A stretch of 64,000 nucleotides of DNA. It comes from Saprospiraceae bacterium (GTDB taxonomy: Bacteria; Bacteroidota; Bacteroidia; Chitinophagales; Saprospiraceae). The stretch spans positions 1-64,000 of the forward strand of contig JADKAS010000014.1 of the NCBI GenBank assembly GCA_016715245.1, read 5' to 3'. The notes beneath the pieces are model-generated. The model searched no databases and was not told where the DNA came from. It worked only from the letters and a program-made list of their open reading frames with translations. Below are positions 37,330 through 49,400 of this stretch, piece by piece (position 1 is the stretch's first letter; each line of letters opens with the position of its first letter). The position numbers were made by a program, and so were the translations under genes.

Positions 37330-37458
37330 TTATACGATTATTGGAAAAACCATGAAAGAGTATAGTAACCATTAATTTATTTATAAAATTTCGTTTACGT
37401 TAAAATGGGGTATTATCAGAAATCACAAATAACGAATGTAAGATTATTAAATAAAAAA

Positions 37459-37488
37459 CAAAGATAAAATTTTTATGAAAATAAACAA
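37459..37488 (-). promoter_or_regulatory. Bacteroidota-type promoter for the P-type ATPase
   Basis: The minus strand reads TTG (37488-37486), 19 bases, then TATCTTTG (37466-37459), a full match to the TTG-N19-TAnnTTTG consensus. It implies a leader of about 120 bases. Confidence 0.6.
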
Positions 37489-37550
37489 TCTACACATCAC
37501 ACACAGGAGAAATGAAAACCTTATCAAGAAGATAATACTCATTTTGTAGT

Positions 37551-37581
37551 TTTATAAAGCTGAATTATTCTTGTATCTTTG
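37551..37581 (+). promoter_or_regulatory. Bacteroidota-type promoter for the alkaline phosphatase
   Basis: TTTA at 37551-37554, then 19 bases, then TATCTTTG at 37574-37581. The -7 element is perfect and the -33 differs by one base from TTTG. The implied leader is about 55 bases. No Pho box was recognised in this 310-base divergent region. Confidence 0.55.
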
Positions 37582-37641
37582 CCATTTCCTTTTAAACTAA
37601 AGTTTGTATTATTTCTTTCAATTTTAGTATAATATCCTTGT

Positions 37642-39054
37642 ATGAAACGAAGAGAATTTTTTGGTAAATCAGTATTAACAGCAGGAGGAATGGGGTTTTT
37701 ACTTCCAAATCTTCAAGGTAATCATGATTTTATTTCAGATGAATATTTAGGAAAAAACAGGAAAAAGAAAGCAAAAAACATTATTTTTATGGTTAGTGAT
37801 GGAATGAGCTCGGGAACGCTGACCATGGGGGATCTTCTCATTCAGAAAAAAACGGGGAAAGGAAGTAACTGGTTAAATTTATACAGGGAAAACAAAGTAA
37901 CACGGGCAGTGATGGATATGGCCTCAGCAGATTCTGTGATTACGGACAATGCAGCTGCAAGTTCCAGTTGGGATGGTGGATTCCGTGTCAAAAACGGGTC
38001 TCTCAATATTCGAGAAAGAGGAGAAGTACATTTGCCGATTTGGCAAAAATATAAACAATCAGGAAAAAAAGTAGGGTGTGTTACAACGGTTCCGATAACA
38101 CATGCCACACCGGCAGGATTTTGTATATCAACCTCTTCGCGGAGTGCCAAAGCAGAAATAGCAAAAATGTACTCAGATATTCAGTTTGATGTAATGATGG
38201 GTGGGGGAGAAGATATTTTTGCTCAGCATAAAAATGGCAATCTGCTTGAAATAATGAAAGAAAAGGGGTTTGATATAGTCACTACAAATAAAGAAATGGG
38301 TTTGCTGAGTGGCAGTAAACCCGTCCTTGGTGTATTCGACAAGGATGATTTACCTTACGAACTGGACAGATTACACCTGCCGGAAAAAAGAGATAAGGTT
38401 CCCTCTCTTGCAGAAATGACAAAAAAAGCAATAACCCTTATGAAGCATCATGACCAAGGATTCTGTTTGCAGGTGGAAGGGGGAAAGGTTGACTGGGCAG
38501 CACATGCCAATGACACTTTGGGTTTGTTGTATGATCAGATGGCATTTGATGAAGCTATAGGCGTTGCCATAGAATTTGCAGAAGAAAATAAAGAAACTCT
38601 GGTCATCATCACGACGGACCATGGCAATGCCAATCCTGGTTTGTACTATGGAAAGGAAGCGGATAGAAATTTTGAAAGTCTTTTGAAGGCAAAACATACG
38701 ACAAGTTATCTGCTTAATGATGTAAAAAAAGGAGAAAGCATCTCAAACTTCAGAGACAGGGTAAAAGAATTTCAGGGTTATGAACTGACAGAAGATGAGT
38801 GCCGCATATTGCTGAAAAAGTATGAAGATCAGCCGGAAACAGGGGTATACAATGATTATAAACTGCCATTCGAAATGTACGGCAATATCATGAAAAAACA
38901 TACATCAGTGGCATTCGGGGGTACGGAACATTCTGCGGATTATACAGAACTGGCCATGTTTGGACCAGGTTGTCACAACCTTAAACCCTTTATAAAAAAT
39001 GTTGATTTACATTATTTTATGCTTGAAATTACAGGAGTAAAAAATCAATTCTAA
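37642..39054 (+). CDS. Alkaline phosphatase family protein with Tat-like signal
   Basis: A 470-residue PhoA-type phosphatase. The start MKRREFFGKSVLTAGG is a twin-arginine signal, so the protein is probably folded with its metals before export. Metal ligands are present: Asp53 in VSDGMSSG, THATPAGF, EGGKVDWAAHAND, TTDHGN and a final His in GGTEHSADY. At the nucleophile position, where PhoA has Asp-Ser-Ala, the protein reads ITDNAAASSSW, with Asn103 in place of Ser (codon 37948-37950). It therefore keeps the metal sites but apparently lacks the catalytic serine, unless a nearby Ser substitutes or the base is a read error. It hydrolyses phosphate monoesters if active. Confidence 0.85.
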   Translation: MKRREFFGKSVLTAGGMGFLLPNLQGNHDFISDEYLGKNRKKKAKNIIFMVSDGMSSGTLTMGDLLIQKKTGKGSNWLNLYRENKVTRAVMDMASADSVITDNAAASSSWDGGFRVKNGSLNIRERGEVHLPIWQKYKQSGKKVGCVTTVPITHATPAGFCISTSSRSAKAEIAKMYSDIQFDVMMGGGEDIFAQHKNGNLLEIMKEKGFDIVTTNKEMGLLSGSKPVLGVFDKDDLPYELDRLHLPEKRDKVPSLAEMTKKAITLMKHHDQGFCLQVEGGKVDWAAHANDTLGLLYDQMAFDEAIGVAIEFAEENKETLVIITTDHGNANPGLYYGKEADRNFESLLKAKHTTSYLLNDVKKGESISNFRDRVKEFQGYELTEDECRILLKKYEDQPETGVYNDYKLPFEMYGNIMKKHTSVAFGGTEHSADYTELAMFGPGCHNLKPFIKNVDLHYFMLEITGVKNQF

Positions 39055-39064
39055 AACAATTAAT

Positions 39065-40294
39065 GTGAAATTCAGTCAATACCACTTTGTCGATGAGATA
39101 AAATGGAACCTGGAAAAGATAGGGTTTAAAAAACCAACTGATATCCAGTTCAAATGTATTCCCAGTGTTTTAAAAGGGGAAGATGTACTTGCCATTGCCC
39201 AAACAGGAACCGGTAAAACGGCTGCTTTTGTGCTTCCGATTTTGCATATTCTTCATTCAAAAAGTAACAAAAAAAGAGCCAGTGGTATCAAATGTCTGGT
39301 TATGGTTCCAACGCGGGAACTTGCCAAACAAACCTGGGAAACGTTCCAGGCACTTGGTAAAAATACCAGAGTGGTTTCGCTGGCTCTGTATGGAGGTGTC
39401 GACCAATTGCCCCAAACACAAAAACTTGAAAACGGAGTTGACGTGTTGATTGCCACACCGGGAAGATTGTTTGATCTGGTAAGTCAGGGATATCTTTTTC
39501 TCAATAAAGTTGAAATTCTTGTACTGGACGAAGCTGACCATATGCTGGACAAGGGTTTTATAAAAGATATCCGTGACCTTGTAAAAAAAATACCGAAATT
39601 CAGACAGACTTTGTTTTTTTCGGCGACGATTGACGAAGCTATTAAAGATCTTGCCTATTCATTAGTGGTGAATCCCATCAGGATACAAGTTTCTCCTAAA
39701 GATCCTGTTTCAAAAAACGTGAATCATTTTCTGATGTACGTCGAAATGGATGATAAAAGATTTTTTCTGGAGCGATTGGTCAAAGAATTTGAAGACAAAA
39801 AAATTCTGGTTTTTGTAAGGACCAAGGTGAGGGCAGAAAGAGTGGTTAAAGCCATGGAAAGAGTTGGTATTTCTTCATTTGCTTTACACGGAGGTATGGA
39901 ACAAAAAGAAAGATTTGAAGTATTAAAAAACTTTGATCTAGGAAAATGCAGGTTATTGGTGGCTACAGATGTCAGTTCCAGAGGTATTGATATTTCAGAT
40001 GTTCATGTGGTATTAAATTATGACATGCCGGATGTGCTTGAAAATTATGTTCACCGGGTAGGGAGAACGGGACGAGGCACTTCCAAAGGAGTTGCCTATA
40101 GTTTTTGTTCTACAGAAGAGAAACCTATTCTGGAAAAACTGGAGTCATATCTCGGATATATGCCAAAAGAAATGGAGATCAAAGATGATATGTACAAAGA
40201 AGTGACTTTATTTACGGAAGATAAAAAACCCGAATTGAAAGATGTACTTGAAGAATTTCATTATCTTCAGAAAAAGAAAAAAGGTAAAAAGTAA
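39065..40294 (+). CDS. DEAD-box ATP-dependent RNA helicase (RhlE-like)
   Basis: A 409-residue RNA helicase with GTG start ten bases after the phosphatase stop. Motifs: PTDIQFKCIP (Q motif), AQTGTGKT (motif I), PTRELAKQ (Ia), TPGRL (Ib), VLDEADHML (II), FSATI (III), then ATDVSSRGIDI (V) and HRVGRTGRG (VI). The tail is short and lysine-rich (KKKKGKK), without an extra RNA-binding domain. Such proteins unwind RNA in ribosome assembly, RNA decay and cold adaptation. The ABC-F gene follows after 19 bases, so both may serve translation. Confidence 0.93.
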   Translation: MKFSQYHFVDEIKWNLEKIGFKKPTDIQFKCIPSVLKGEDVLAIAQTGTGKTAAFVLPILHILHSKSNKKRASGIKCLVMVPTRELAKQTWETFQALGKNTRVVSLALYGGVDQLPQTQKLENGVDVLIATPGRLFDLVSQGYLFLNKVEILVLDEADHMLDKGFIKDIRDLVKKIPKFRQTLFFSATIDEAIKDLAYSLVVNPIRIQVSPKDPVSKNVNHFLMYVEMDDKRFFLERLVKEFEDKKILVFVRTKVRAERVVKAMERVGISSFALHGGMEQKERFEVLKNFDLGKCRLLVATDVSSRGIDISDVHVVLNYDMPDVLENYVHRVGRTGRGTSKGVAYSFCSTEEKPILEKLESYLGYMPKEMEIKDDMYKEVTLFTEDKKPELKDVLEEFHYLQKKKKGKK

Positions 40295-40313
40295 TTAATT
40301 ATATCCCGGAATC

Positions 40314-42160
40314 ATGCAATATCTCTTACTTGAAAATGTAAGCCGCTCTTATGGTGAGAAGGTGCTTTTTAAAAATGTAAACCTTTCTATTAGCAAGGGA
40401 GAAAAAATTGCTCTTGTAGCAAAAAACGGTAGTGGAAAATCAACCTTACTGAGGGTGATTGCAGGAGAAGAAGGAGCGGAAGGAGAAAATGCTAAAATAT
40501 TTATTTCCAAAGAAATACATTCATCTTTTTTGACGCAGGACCCTCAGTTTGAAAAGGGGGCCACGGTGATTGAATCTGTTTTTGATTCAGAAAATCCTAT
40601 AGTTCTTGCCGTCAGAGACCATGAAAGGGCGTTACAATCCGGTAATGCCGGGGATCTTGAAAGTAGCGTCAACAGGTTGGATGATCTTAAAGCGTGGGAT
40701 GCTGAAGCCCGGATCAAAGAAATTCTGGATAAATTAAAAATCAGAGATTTTAATCAGGTAGTGGATGAAATGTCAGGCGGCCAGAAAAAAAGACTGGCAC
40801 TTGCCAAGATATTGATTGACGAGCCTGATTTTCTCATTTTGGATGAACCTACCAACCATTTGGATCTGGAGATGATAGAATGGCTGGAAAACTTTCTTCA
40901 GAACCCTTCGATTACTTTGTTTATGGTCACCCATGACCGTTATTTTCTGGATAATGTATGTAATGAAATTGTTGAATTGGAAAACGGCAATTTTTTTATC
41001 TACAGAGGTAATTATTCCTCTTATCTGGAGAAAAAAGATGCGAGAGTTCAGAATGAAGCCTCCAATTACGAAAAAACAAAAAATTGTACAGCCGTGAACT
41101 GGAGTGGATGAGAAGACAACCGCAAGCAAGGTCTACCAAAGCCAAATCGAGGATTGATGATTTTTATGAAATCAAAGATAAAGTTTCCAACAAACCAAAA
41201 CAGGATGAAGTTAATATTCAGATTCAGGCGGCAAGGTTGGGTTCCAAAATCCTCGAATTACATCAGATTTCGAAAAAATATGGCGACAAAATCATTCTGG
41301 AACCCTTTTCTTACAAATTCAAACCCGGAGAGAGGATAGGCATCATTGGTCCGAACGGAACAGGAAAATCGAGTTTCCTGAAACTGATAACAAATCAGAT
41401 AAGCCCTGATACCGGAAAAGTTGTGGTTGGTGATACGGTAGTATTTGGATACTATTCTCAGGATGGTCTGTATGTGAATGAAGACAAAATGGTCATTGAT
41501 GTCATACGGGATATTGCAGAATTTATTCCCCTTGAAAAAGGGTTTAAACTCACGGCAGAAGCCTTGCTGGAAAGATTTTTATTTCCAAGACCACAACAGA
41601 GAGTTTATGTTTCACAGCTTAGTGGTGGTGAAAAAAGAAGATTATATTTGCTGACGGTTCTGATGAAAAATCCGAATTTTTTAATTTTGGACGAACCTAC
41701 AAATGATTTGGATATTCTCACCTTAAACGTGTTGCAGGATTATTTGATGGATTATCCAGGATGCCTGATTATTGTCACCCATGACAGGTATTTTATGGAT
41801 AATATGGTTGACCATATTTTTATATTGGAAGGAGAAGGAAAAGTGAAGGATTATAACGGATCTTACAGTGAATATATTTTTGAGAAAAAACAAAAAAAGG
41901 GGACGGTTTCAAAAGAAGTTTCAGAGGTGGTCAATACAGCTGAACCTACCGTTAGTAAGATGAGTTATGAACAACGAAAAGAGTTAAACCGGTTGGAAAA
42001 AGAGATAGAAAAACTGGAGGAAAAAAAGGCTGACATTGCAAAAAAATTTGATGACCGAGGATTGGGACATGAAGAAATTATAAAGTGGTCTGCCGAACTC
42101 GAAAAAATTCAAAACCAACTGGAAGAGAAGGAAATGCGGTGGATGGAATTGGCTGAATAG
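40314..42160 (+). CDS. ABC-F family ATPase (Uup-like), frameshifted
   Basis: Two ABC domains in one soluble chain, the mark of ABC-F translation factors that act at the ribosomal E site. The first has AKNGSGKSTLL, MSGGQKKRLALA and LDEPTNHLDL; the second GPNGTGKSSFL, LSGGEKRRLYLL and LDEPTNDLDI. A C-terminal coiled coil rich in Lys and Glu (about the last 80 residues) suits Uup. The frame breaks in a six-A run near 41081-41087; seven A join NYEKTKK to LYSRELEWMRR. Repaired length is about 616 residues, normal for Uup. The break is in the linker between the ABC domains and looks like a read error. Confidence 0.88.
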
Positions 42161-42564
42161 GGTGACAAAAGTGAGGAATAATTCAGCAATAAAACAAGTA
42201 CATTAATTTAAATCGTAATATATAATATATTTATATATTGCTTATTGTGTAATTATCGATTATTAATACGTTTGTTTTTTTAAATAAATTACAAATTATT
42301 TTTTTTTTTAATGTGTATTGTTTACTTTTGTGACGTCTTTAAGAATTATTTACCTGAGTATTTTTGATAAATGAACCTGGGCCATTCCAGGTTTAGGGTT
42401 GCAATGTTATCTCTGACTAGTTTGGTCTTTTAAAATCAAGTTTTGTTTTCAAAGGGATTTTTAAAATCCGTTGGAACCATTGGGATTTTATATTAAAATG
42501 TTTGGAAATGATTTTCTCAACATGAACCGAATTCAGAAGAATAACAATCGAATAATATATAAAA
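42161..42564. other. Intergenic region with hairpin and possible promoter
   Basis: About 400 AT-rich bases without a gene. AACCTGG (42374-42380) and CCAGGTT (42387-42393) form a perfect hairpin with a six-base loop. TACTTTTG at 42323-42330 matches the TAnnTTTG element and could serve the small secreted protein at 42565, though no -33 element is clear. A long T run lies at about 42299-42309. Confidence 0.45.
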
Positions 42565-43308
42565 ATGGATAAGTATTTACATAAAAAGTCGTTCCAAAAT
42601 GTTTTTTGGTTCTGCATTCTTTTTCTCGTTGTCACACATATGCAAGGGCAGAAATTTAGTCCTCATTCAGGACTTCAAAAACATTTTCATGTTGCCTCCA
42701 GCACGTCAGAAATTGAAATGTCGATTTCTTACAATGAAAAAATCCTTTTTGATCCGTATATGGTAACAGAATGGGAGAATTCATCCTGGACCATTCAGGG
42801 AGAAGATGAGTTTTTTATTTCCGGTCAAAATTTTGAAGACCTGCGGAATTATATTTTTACTATTCCCGGAGCGTATGTTGTCGAATTGCAAATAAATCCT
42901 CCAAATGGTAATCCTCCGGGAAACCAATGCACTCATATATGTTTTCCACCCAGGATTGTTCTTGATGTAAAAAAATACAAACTTACTTTTTTGCCTGAAT
43001 CTATACTTTTTTCTGATACGATTTTATCAGGTGTGGAAACTAACGGAATGTTCTTAACCATGGATTTGCTTTTTGAGTCTTATGACGGGTCTACTATGGT
43101 TTTTCAGGAAATGTTTCAAACAGCAGGTATTCAAACCAGTATTGTTGGAGTATTACCCAATCCGGTCACACTGACACCCGGAGTTAATCAAATTATTTAT
43201 CCATTAAGTGGTAAGGTAATGTCTTCCAATACCTATATTAGTTTTGATTTTATAAACCCTGTTAATGGATTGAGCTGGTCTTACCCCCTGATGAATCCTA
43301 TACTGTAA
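42565..43308 (+). CDS. Secreted protein of unknown function
   Basis: A 247-residue protein that I do not recognise. The N-terminus has a signal peptide (hydrophobic FWFCILFLVVTHMQGQ after a Lys-rich start), with cleavage expected near residue 29. The mature part looks beta-rich. It has a Pro/Asn-rich loop (NPPNGNPPGNQCTHICFPP) with the only two mature cysteines close together, which could form a disulphide. No T9SS sorting tail or lipobox was seen. It ends 24 bases before the possible start of the giant repeat protein, so the two are likely expressed together and it may be an accessory or surface partner. Confidence 0.7.
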   Translation: MDKYLHKKSFQNVFWFCILFLVVTHMQGQKFSPHSGLQKHFHVASSTSEIEMSISYNEKILFDPYMVTEWENSSWTIQGEDEFFISGQNFEDLRNYIFTIPGAYVVELQINPPNGNPPGNQCTHICFPPRIVLDVKKYKLTFLPESILFSDTILSGVETNGMFLTMDLLFESYDGSTMVFQEMFQTAGIQTSIVGVLPNPVTLTPGVNQIIYPLSGKVMSSNTYISFDFINPVNGLSWSYPLMNPIL

Positions 43309-43434
43309 TTCATTGGTTTTCAACTACATCACGTGAAGATGATTTTATTTAATCAAATACTTATGAAACAACAAAACACGAACTACTTTGCACTTTTTAT
43401 TACCACCCGGATGTTGGCTATTAAATTATTAAAA

Positions 43435-46400
43435 ATGAATGTCTCGAACATTAACTATTATACTAACAGGACCTTAATTTTTTGCCTTATTTTTATTTTT
43501 TTTAATTCAGAAATGAAGGCTCAATGTGGATTTCAGGCTACCTGTTCCAACACAAATTACCTGAATTTTGGTATGGGTTCCAATGGAGATGCGGCTACCA
43601 TTGAGTATGACAATTTTGTTTCCATGTTTCACTCAACAGTGGTAAGAACTGCCTATGGATCATATGAAACCTGGGGGCAAAAAATGGCAAATAATGGCGT
43701 TGACCATTTGTTGTCACCCACAGAAATTAATAATACAAACTTTCCAAATCTTACAGGAACCATCCTCAAAGCACACCTGGGAAGCGATTTTGTTACGATT
43801 GGACAAGGTATCGTTTTAACAACAACCGGTTTGTTTGCCTGGTCAGACCCGGGTGCCATTTTACACACCAGTTTGACATCGTCTGCCGTATTTCAAAAAC
43901 TCACTATTGATGGTCAATCTGATGGACTTCCAGCCGGAGTTGATCCGCTGGATGTAAAAATGTTGTTTACAACACATGCGTCGATGGCTTTGGTCACATG
44001 CAGTGGAGATGTATATGTCATTACTCAAAATTTTAACAATACAGGTAATGGGCATACAGCAGCTCTTTCTGTGGCTGATATGACCAAATGGCACAGGGTA
44101 AAAGAAGTGACTCCAGGAAATCCTTTTTTAACGAATGTTATTGCCGTCAGAGGGAACAGGAATACATTATTTGCATTAAAATCAGACGGAACCCTATGGA
44201 CCTGGGGGGCGGAGACATATTTAGGAAATAATACTGCTCACAGTGCAAGAAACTTTGCCACATCCATGCAATTACCCAGCGCCAATCCTATAAAAATGAT
44301 TGGGGTCACCAGAGATAATTCAAATTCAAGAGCGAGCTATTACGTTTTAAACTCAAATAAAAATTTATATGCTCTCGGGCATAATAGCAGAAAACAACTA
44401 GGTGATTGGACTACAAGTGAAAGATTACAATGGGTACAACCAAGATATAATTCTGCATCAGGACAGGTCATGAATAATATTCACTGGTTGACAGCCAACG
44501 AACACGATGCAAGATATGCAGCAGTAAACATACTTACCATAGATTCTACCAATTACAACTGGGGAGATGCCAACGGACTAATGTTGGGAAGAGGAGGGTC
44601 AGGCACTTTTGACCCGGGAATACCAAACGGTATAACTGCCTCTGATAAAATTTTGGCAGTAGAAACAGGCGGTCATACTTCTATGCTGATAAAAAAATGT
44701 GAGGATTTTTTTGGATATGTCGGACACAGAATAAATGGAAGTATGGGTGATGGTACTAACGCAAGTACTAATGAATCTACGTATACATTTAATACAGCCG
44801 TTGTCTATATTTGTGGTGCCACAACAGCGGAAGTAACACTTTCAGGTGCACCTGTATTTGGAAATAATAACCTGTATTGTAATGAAACGGATGTTGAATT
44901 GATACCTTTTCCTCCGGGAGGAACTTTATCGGTTATTTCAGGTCCGGGTACTTTAAATAACTCTACACTGACGTTTACAGGAACAGGAAATACCACCGTC
45001 AGAATAAGATACGTTGTTACCGTTCCAGGCTGCCCTATTCCTGATACTGCTGAAATTGATTTGTTAACGGAAGATTGTTATTTTCCATCCTGGACATTGA
45101 CCAAAACAGCACAATTTCCTACCTTTTCCACTGCAGGTCAAATGATGAATTATACCCTTGAACTTGAAAATACAGGAAATGTCAGTATTGGATCCGTGGT
45201 TGTTAGTGATGTTCTTGCCACTACAGGACCCACTTACGTAAGTGGGGATACAAATAATAATGATTCGTTGAATGTAAATGAAATATGGATTTATAGTGCT
45301 ACACGAATGTTAACACAAAGTGATTTAGATTTTGGAAGTTTTACCAATACAGCAAATGCGACAGGAATTCCGTATAGAGGTATTTTGACGGATGCCTTTG
45401 ATGATGAAACGATCACGGCAGATCAAAACCCATCGGTAGAGATCGTAAAATCTGCCCTTCCGACTATATACTCAACCCTGGGAGAGGAAGTGGAATATAC
45501 CTTTGTGGTGACCAATACGGGTAATGTTACCCTAAGTAATGTAGAAGTAAACGATCCATTGTTTGGACTTACCTTTGGACCGATCACTCTTGCTCCCAAC
45601 AGCAGCCAAACCTATAACCACACGTATACAGTTACCCAAATGGCCCTTGACACCGGAAGTGTGTACAATGTAGCCAGTGTTACTTCAGAAGACACGAATG
45701 GCAATCCGGTCAATGACAGTGATGATGAAACGATCACGGCAGATCAAAACCCATCGATAGAAATTGTTAAATCAGCCCTTCCAACTACCTACTCAACCTT
45801 AGGAGAAGAAGTGGAATATACCTTTGTGGTGACCAATACGGGCAATGTTACCTAAGTAATGTAGAAGTAACAGACCCATTATTTGGACTTACTTTTGGAC
45901 CGATCACTCTGGCTCCCAACAGCAGCCAAACCTATAACCACACGTATACAGTTACCCAAATGGCCCTTGACACAGGAAGTGTGTACAATGTAGCCAGTGT
46001 AACTTCAGAAGACACGAATGGCAATCCGGTCAATGACAGTGATGATGAAACGATCACGGCAGATCAAAACCCATCGATAGAGATCGTTAAATCTGCCCTT
46101 CCGACTACCTACTCAACCCTGGGAGAAGAAGTGGAATATACCTTTATGGTCACCAATACGGGCAATGTTACTCTAAGTAATGTAGAAGTTAACGATCCAT
46201 TGTTTGGACTTACTTTTGGACCAATCACCCTTGCTCCCAACAGCAGCCAAACCTATACCCACACGTATACGGTTACACAAATGGCCCTTGACACCGGAAG
46301 CGTGTACAATGTAGCAGTGTTACTTCAGAAGACACGAATGGCAATCCGGTCAATGACAGTGATGATGAAACGATCACTGCCAATCAGAACCCATCGATAG

Positions 46401-49400
46401 AGATCGTTAAATCGGCACTTCCAACTACCTACTCAACCTTAGGAGAAGAAGTGGAATATACCTTTGTGGTGACCAATACGGGCAATGTTACTCTAAGTAA
46501 TGTAGAAGTAAACGATCCGTTATTTGGAATTACTTTTGGACCGATCACTCTGGCTCCCAACAGCAGCCAAACCTATACCCATACCTATACCGTTACCCAA
46601 ATGGCATTGGATACAGGAAGTGTGTACAATGTAGCCAGTGTAACTTCAGAAGACACGAATGGCAATCCGGTAACTGACAGTGATGATGAAACGATCACGG
46701 CAGATCAAAACCCATCGATAGAGATCGTTAAATCTGCCCTTCCGACTACCTACTCAACCCTTGGAGAAGAAGTAGAATATACCTTTGTGGTGACCAATAC
46801 GGGCAATGTTACCCTAAGTAATGTAGAAGTAAACGATCCATTGTTTGGACTTACTTTTGGACCGATCACCCTTGCTCCCAACAGCAGTCAAACCTATACC
46901 CACACATATACGGTTACCCAAATGGCTTTGGATACAGGAAGTGTGTACAATGTAGCCAGTGTTACTTCAGAAGACACCAATGGCAATCCGGTAAATGACA
47001 GCGATGATGAAACGATCACGGCAGATCAGAACCCGTCTGTTGAGTTGGTAAAGTTTGGACCGATCACCCTTGCTCCCAACAGCAGTCAAACCTATACCCA
47101 CACGTATACCGTTACCCAAATGGCATTGGATACCGGAAGTGTGTACAATGTAGCCAGTGTTACTTCAGAAGACACCAATGGCAATCCGGTAAATGACAGT
47201 GATGATGAAACGATCACCGCCAATCAGAACCCATCGATAGAGATCGTTAAATCAGCCAATCCGACTACCTACTCAACCCTGGGAGAAGAAGTGGAATATA
47301 CCTTTGTGGTCACCAATACGGGTAATGTTACTTTAAGTAATGTAGAAGTAAACGATCCGTTATTTGGAATTACTTTTGGACCAATTACCCTGGCTCCCAA
47401 CAGCAGCCAAACCTATACCCACACGTATACAGTTACACAAATGGCATTGGATACCGGCAGTGTGTACAATGTAGCCAGTGTTACTTCAGAAGACACCAAT
47501 GGCAATCCGGTAAATGACAGTGATGATGAAACGATCACCGCCAATCAGAACCCGTCTGTTGAATTGGTAAAATCTGCCCTTCCAACTACCTACTCAACCT
47601 TAGGAGAAGAAGTGGAATATACCTTTGTGGTGACCAATACGGGCAATGTTACTCTAAGTAATGTAGAAGTAAACGATCCATTGTTTGGACTTACTTTTGG
47701 ACCGATCACCCTTGCTCCCAACAGCAGTCAAACCTATACCCACACGTATACGGTTACCCAAATGGCTTTGGATACCGGAAGTGTGTACAATGTAGCCAGT
47801 GTTACTTCAGAAGACACCAATGGCAATCCAATAAATGACACGGATGATGAAACGATCACGGCAGATCAAAACCCATCAATAATACTGGTAAAATCAGCCC
47901 TTCCGACTACCTACTCAACCTTAGGAGAGGAAGTGGAATATACCTTTGTGGTCACCAATACGGGTAATGTAACTTTAACCAATGTAGAAGTTAACGATCC
48001 ATTGTTTGGACTTACTTTTGGACCGATCACCCTTGCTCCCAACAGCAGTCAAACCTATACCCACACATATACCGTTACCCAAATGGCCCTTGACACAGGA
48101 AGTGTGTACAATGTAGCCAATGTTACTTCAGAAGACACGAATGGCAATCCGGTAACTGACAGCGATGATGAAACGATCACGGCAGATCAGAACCCGTCTA
48201 TAGAGTTAGTAAAATCAGCCCTTCCGACTACCTACTCAACCTTAGGAGAAGAAGTGGAATACAGTTTTGTGGTGACCAATACGGGTAATGTAACCCTAAG
48301 TAATGTAGAAGTAAACGATCCATTGTTTGGTCTTACCTTTGGACCGATCACCCTGGCTCCCAACAGCAGCCAAACCTATACCCACACGTATACGGTTACA
48401 CAAATGGCTTTGGATACAGGCAGTGTGTACAATGTAGCCAGTGTTACTTCAGAAGACACCAATGGCAATGCGGTAAATGACAGTGATGATGAAACGATCA
48501 CGGCAGATCAGAACCCGTCTATAGAGTTAGTAAAATCAGCCCTTCCAACTATATATTCAAACTTAGGAGAAGAAGTGGAATATACCTTTGTGGTCACCAA
48601 TACGGGTAATGTTACTTTAAGTAATGTAGAAGTAAACGATCCATTGTTTGGTCTTACCTTTGGACCGATCACCCTTGCTCCCAACAGCAGCCAAACCTAT
48701 ACCCACACATATACCGTTACCCAAATGGCTTTGGATACAGGTAGTGTGTACAATGTAGCCAGTGTTACTTCAGAAGACACCAATGGAAATCCGGTAACTG
48801 ACAGTGATGATGAAACCATCACGGCCAATCAGAACCCGTCTATAGAGTTAGTAAAATCCGCCCTTCCGACTACCTACTCAACCCTTGGAGAAGAAGTGGA
48901 ATATACCTTTGTGGTGACCAATACGGGCAATGTTACTCTAACCAATGTAGAAGTTAACGATCCTTTGTTTGGTATCACTTTCGGACCAATTACTTTATTG
49001 CCAAATACAAGTGCAACCTTTATGCATAACTATGAAATAACCCAGATTGATCTTGATTTGGGAAGCGTTTTTAATGAAGCTGAAGCTATTGGGTTTTTTG
49101 ATGGCATAGAATATTCTTCAACGGATGATGCAACAATTATTGCCATCCAAAATCCTGCTTTGGATCTGGTTAAATCAGCTTTGCCGCAAATTTTTTCTAC
49201 ACCCGGTGAAGAAATTGAATATACATTCCAAATTACCAATACAGGTAATGTGACTTTAGAAAATATAGACGTTATTGACCCACTATTTTCACTTCATTAT
49301 ATTTCTTTAATACTTCCTCCTGGACAAAGCGAAACATTCACCTATACATATTATGTAACTCAGGAAGCTATTGATTCCGGCTCTGTCCATAATGTTGCAT

